Source: Exiguobacterium chiriqhucha RW-2 (GTDB lineage Bacteria; Bacillota; Bacilli; Exiguobacteriales; Exiguobacteriaceae). From it: a stretch of 64,000 nt of DNA. The stretch's first letter is position 1. Each line of letters begins with the position of its first letter. Of the stretch, positions 62,432 to 64,000 are shown one piece after another. The position numbers and the translations under genes are program-made. The stretch spans positions 186,001-250,000 of the forward strand of contig NZ_ATCL01000014.1 of NCBI RefSeq assembly GCF_000416965.1. The letters run 5' to 3'. The notes beneath the pieces are model-generated. The model searched no databases. It saw only the letters and a list, made by a program, of their open reading frames with translations, and was not told the DNA's origin.

Positions 62432-64000
62432 TTATTGTTCAATCAATCCTTCTTGGATAAGGAAGTCGCGGGCGACTTTCTCCGGACGTTGTTTCTCGAC
62501 GTCAGCAAGATAATTGAGCTCTTGCATCGTCTCGTCCGTGATTTTCCCGCTCAGCAAGTTCAATACGTCCGCGAGCTCAGGATGCTCGGCGAGCGTCTCT
62601 TCGCTGACGATTGGGACCGCGTAATACGGCGGGAAGAACTGTTTGTCGTCCTCGAGGACGGTCAAATCAAAGCGTTTAAGCAAGCCGTCGGTCGAGAAGC
62701 TGTCGATGGCGTTACTCTCATTGTTCATGAGTGCCGTATAGCGGAGTCCGCCGTCGACCGGTTTCACGTCCTGGAAGTTGAATGGATACGCTTCTTTCAA
62801 GCCGAGGTATCCGTCTTCCCGGTTCGAGAACTCGATTGTCGGACCGAAGACGAGCTCGTCACTCACCGCAGCGAGATCTGAGACGGTCTTTAAACCGTAT
62901 TTGTCGACGTCTTCTTGTTTGACGGCGATGGCGTAGGTGTTATTGAAGCCGATCGGGTCGAGCGTGCGGATATCGAAACGTTCGTTCACTTGTTTCACGA
63001 CTTTGTCGTAGACGACGTCCGGGTCGTTCTCGACTTCTTGCTTCAATACATCGACGAACAACGTGCCCGTATATTCGACGTACGTATCAATCTCACCGGT
63101 CCGTAGGGCACTGAAAGCGACCTGGGTCCCGCCGAGGTTCAATTGACGTTTCACATCGAGGTCTGTCTTGTCTTCAATCAAGTCGGCGACCATGTTCCCG
63201 AGAATCAATTGCTCGGTAAAGTTTTTCGATCCGACGACAATCGTGTCGTCTTCACGGGTGAAGGCGTAAATTGAACCGGCGAGGAGTAGGACGAACGCCG
63301 TCGCGATGACGATGAGTGGTTTCGTGACTTTCTTCGCCGAACGACGCGTCTTTTTCTTCATCCGGCCATCCGCTAGGACGATGCCGTTCGGTGCGACCTT
63401 GTACTCGATGCGGCTGACGATGAAATCAATCAACAGTGCGAGCAGACCGGCCGGGATGGCACCGGCAAGGATTTGGTTGTTGTCAACGGTCTGAATCCCG
63501 GCGAAGACGAGATAGCCGAGACCACCGGCTCCGACGAACGCGGAGATGGTCATGAGTCCGACGGCCGTGACCGCCGAGATGCGAATCCCGGCCATGATGA
63601 TCGGGAGCGCGAGCGGGAGCTGAATCTTACTCAAAATCTGACGGTCGGTTAGGCCGATCCCTTTAGCTGACTCGAGCGTATCACCCGGGATGCTCGAGAG
63701 GCCCGTGTACGTGTTCTTCACGATCGGGAGGAGCGAGTATAAGACGACCATGATGATGGCCGGCGTCGACCCGATTCCGATGAACGGGATGAGGAAACCG
63801 AGGAGCGCCAAACTTGGTACGGCTTGGACAACGCTCGTCAGCCCGAGAATCGGTTTCGCGAGGCGCGGAATCCGTAAGATGAGAATCCCGAGCGGTACCC
63901 CTAACAGCACCGCGAGTGAGACGGCGAACACCGTCAGTTGTAAGTGTTCGAGCAAGAGCGTCCCGATTTGATCGGTGTTGCTCGTGAAGTAATCGAAAAA
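62432..64000 (-). CDS. Compatible-solute ABC transporter, fused permease and substrate-binding protein (partial)
   Basis: At least 522 residues; the frame stays open to the window edge, so the N-terminus is missing (the TTG at 63955 is not needed as a start). The permease half (six TM expected) has GILILRIPRLAKPILGLTSVVQAVPSLALLGFLIP and the EAA-like AKGIGLTDRQILSKIQLPLALPIIMAG. After a TM helix (LIVIATAFVLLLAGSIYAF) comes an OpuAC/ProX-type binding domain (DTIVVGSKNFTEQLILGNMVADLIE, LRTGEIDTYVEYTGTL). Such fusions import glycine betaine, carnitine or choline. The ATPase is presumably beyond the edge. Confidence 0.92.
   Translation of the reverse strand, partial: FFDYFTSNTDQIGTLLLEHLQLTVFAVSLAVLLGVPLGILILRIPRLAKPILGLTSVVQAVPSLALLGFLIPFIGIGSTPAIIMVVLYSLLPIVKNTYTGLSSIPGDTLESAKGIGLTDRQILSKIQLPLALPIIMAGIRISAVTAVGLMTISAFVGAGGLGYLVFAGIQTVDNNQILAGAIPAGLLALLIDFIVSRIEYKVAPNGIVLADGRMKKKTRRSAKKVTKPLIVIATAFVLLLAGSIYAFTREDDTIVVGSKNFTEQLILGNMVADLIEDKTDLDVKRQLNLGGTQVAFSALRTGEIDTYVEYTGTLFVDVLKQEVENDPDVVYDKVVKQVNERFDIRTLDPIGFNNTYAIAVKQEDVDKYGLKTVSDLAAVSDELVFGPTIEFSNREDGYLGLKEAYPFNFQDVKPVDGGLRYTALMNNESNAIDSFSTDGLLKRFDLTVLEDDKQFFPPYYAVPIVSEETLAEHPELADVLNLLSGKITDETMQELNYLADVEKQRPEKVARDFLIQEGLIEQ

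Overview
The window is a 64 kb stretch of chromosome from a low-copy, gene-dense Gram-positive bacterium of the Bacilli. Strong purine-rich ribosome binding sites, ATG/GTG starts, many T-tailed intrinsic terminators and a gene order close to the Bacillus subtilis speE-speB / rpoE-pyrG-spo0F-fbaA-tal-murAB-glpX-rho-rpmE-tdk-prfA-prmC-ywlC-ywlE-rpiB-ywlG-glyA-upp block support this. The fairly high GC for a Bacillus relative, the absence of spoIIR between prmC and ywlC, and the style of the proteins make Exiguobacterium the best guess (inference, not proven). No rRNA, tRNA, CRISPR array, insertion sequence or prophage was seen.

Layout. 1-8 kb: acidic amino acid symporter, TVP38-type membrane protein, cardiolipin synthase, a tiny acidic lipoprotein, an EAL phosphodiesterase, the polyamine pair speE-speB, a DUF2294-type protein and an SbtA-like bicarbonate/sodium transporter behind a structured, terminator-bearing leader. 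8-14.6 kb: a small surface-sugar cluster (membrane UDP-sugar 4,6-dehydratase, degenerate SDR, DegT aminotransferase, degenerate formyltransferase) bracketed by two paralogous FGSW-repeat proteins. 14.6-26 kb: accessory and housekeeping mixture (TipA-like MerR regulator, GNATs, GH13 glucosidase under a cre site, peptidase S51, YwiB-like protein, FadF with a FadR box, globin-coupled chemoreceptor, membrane transporter). 26-54 kb: the conserved Bacillus-like block, interrupted by accessory genes (DedA-type protein, AraC regulator, Old Yellow Enzyme, glpD with a terminator leader, ABC exporter, NlpC/P60 wall hydrolase, esterase). 54-60 kb: an envelope-sensing island (small membrane protein, two-component system, Asp-rich double-repeat protein, lipoprotein, GH114-like secreted protein with a TKP repeat linker and Lys/His-rich tail) lodged between glyA and upp. 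60-64 kb: upp, a diguanylate cyclase and, running off the right edge, a fused permease/substrate-binding compatible-solute transporter.

How the parts work together. Central carbon genes (fbaA, tal, glpX, glpD, GH13) carry catabolite-type control sites, pyrG carries the hallmarks of CTP-sensitive reiterative-transcription attenuation, fadF has a near-perfect FadR operator, and the translation-quality genes (prfA, prmC, tsaC) are tightly packed with overlapping ends. c-di-GMP can be made (GGDEF protein) and degraded (EAL protein) by products of this window.

The most unusual signals are: a MurA paralogue at the murAB locus that has lost three active-site residues; two degenerate enzymes inside the sugar cluster; the paired FGSW-repeat proteins flanking that cluster; and an unassigned attenuator/riboswitch-like leader in front of the SbtA-like transporter, in which the first hairpin mimics one arm of the terminator.
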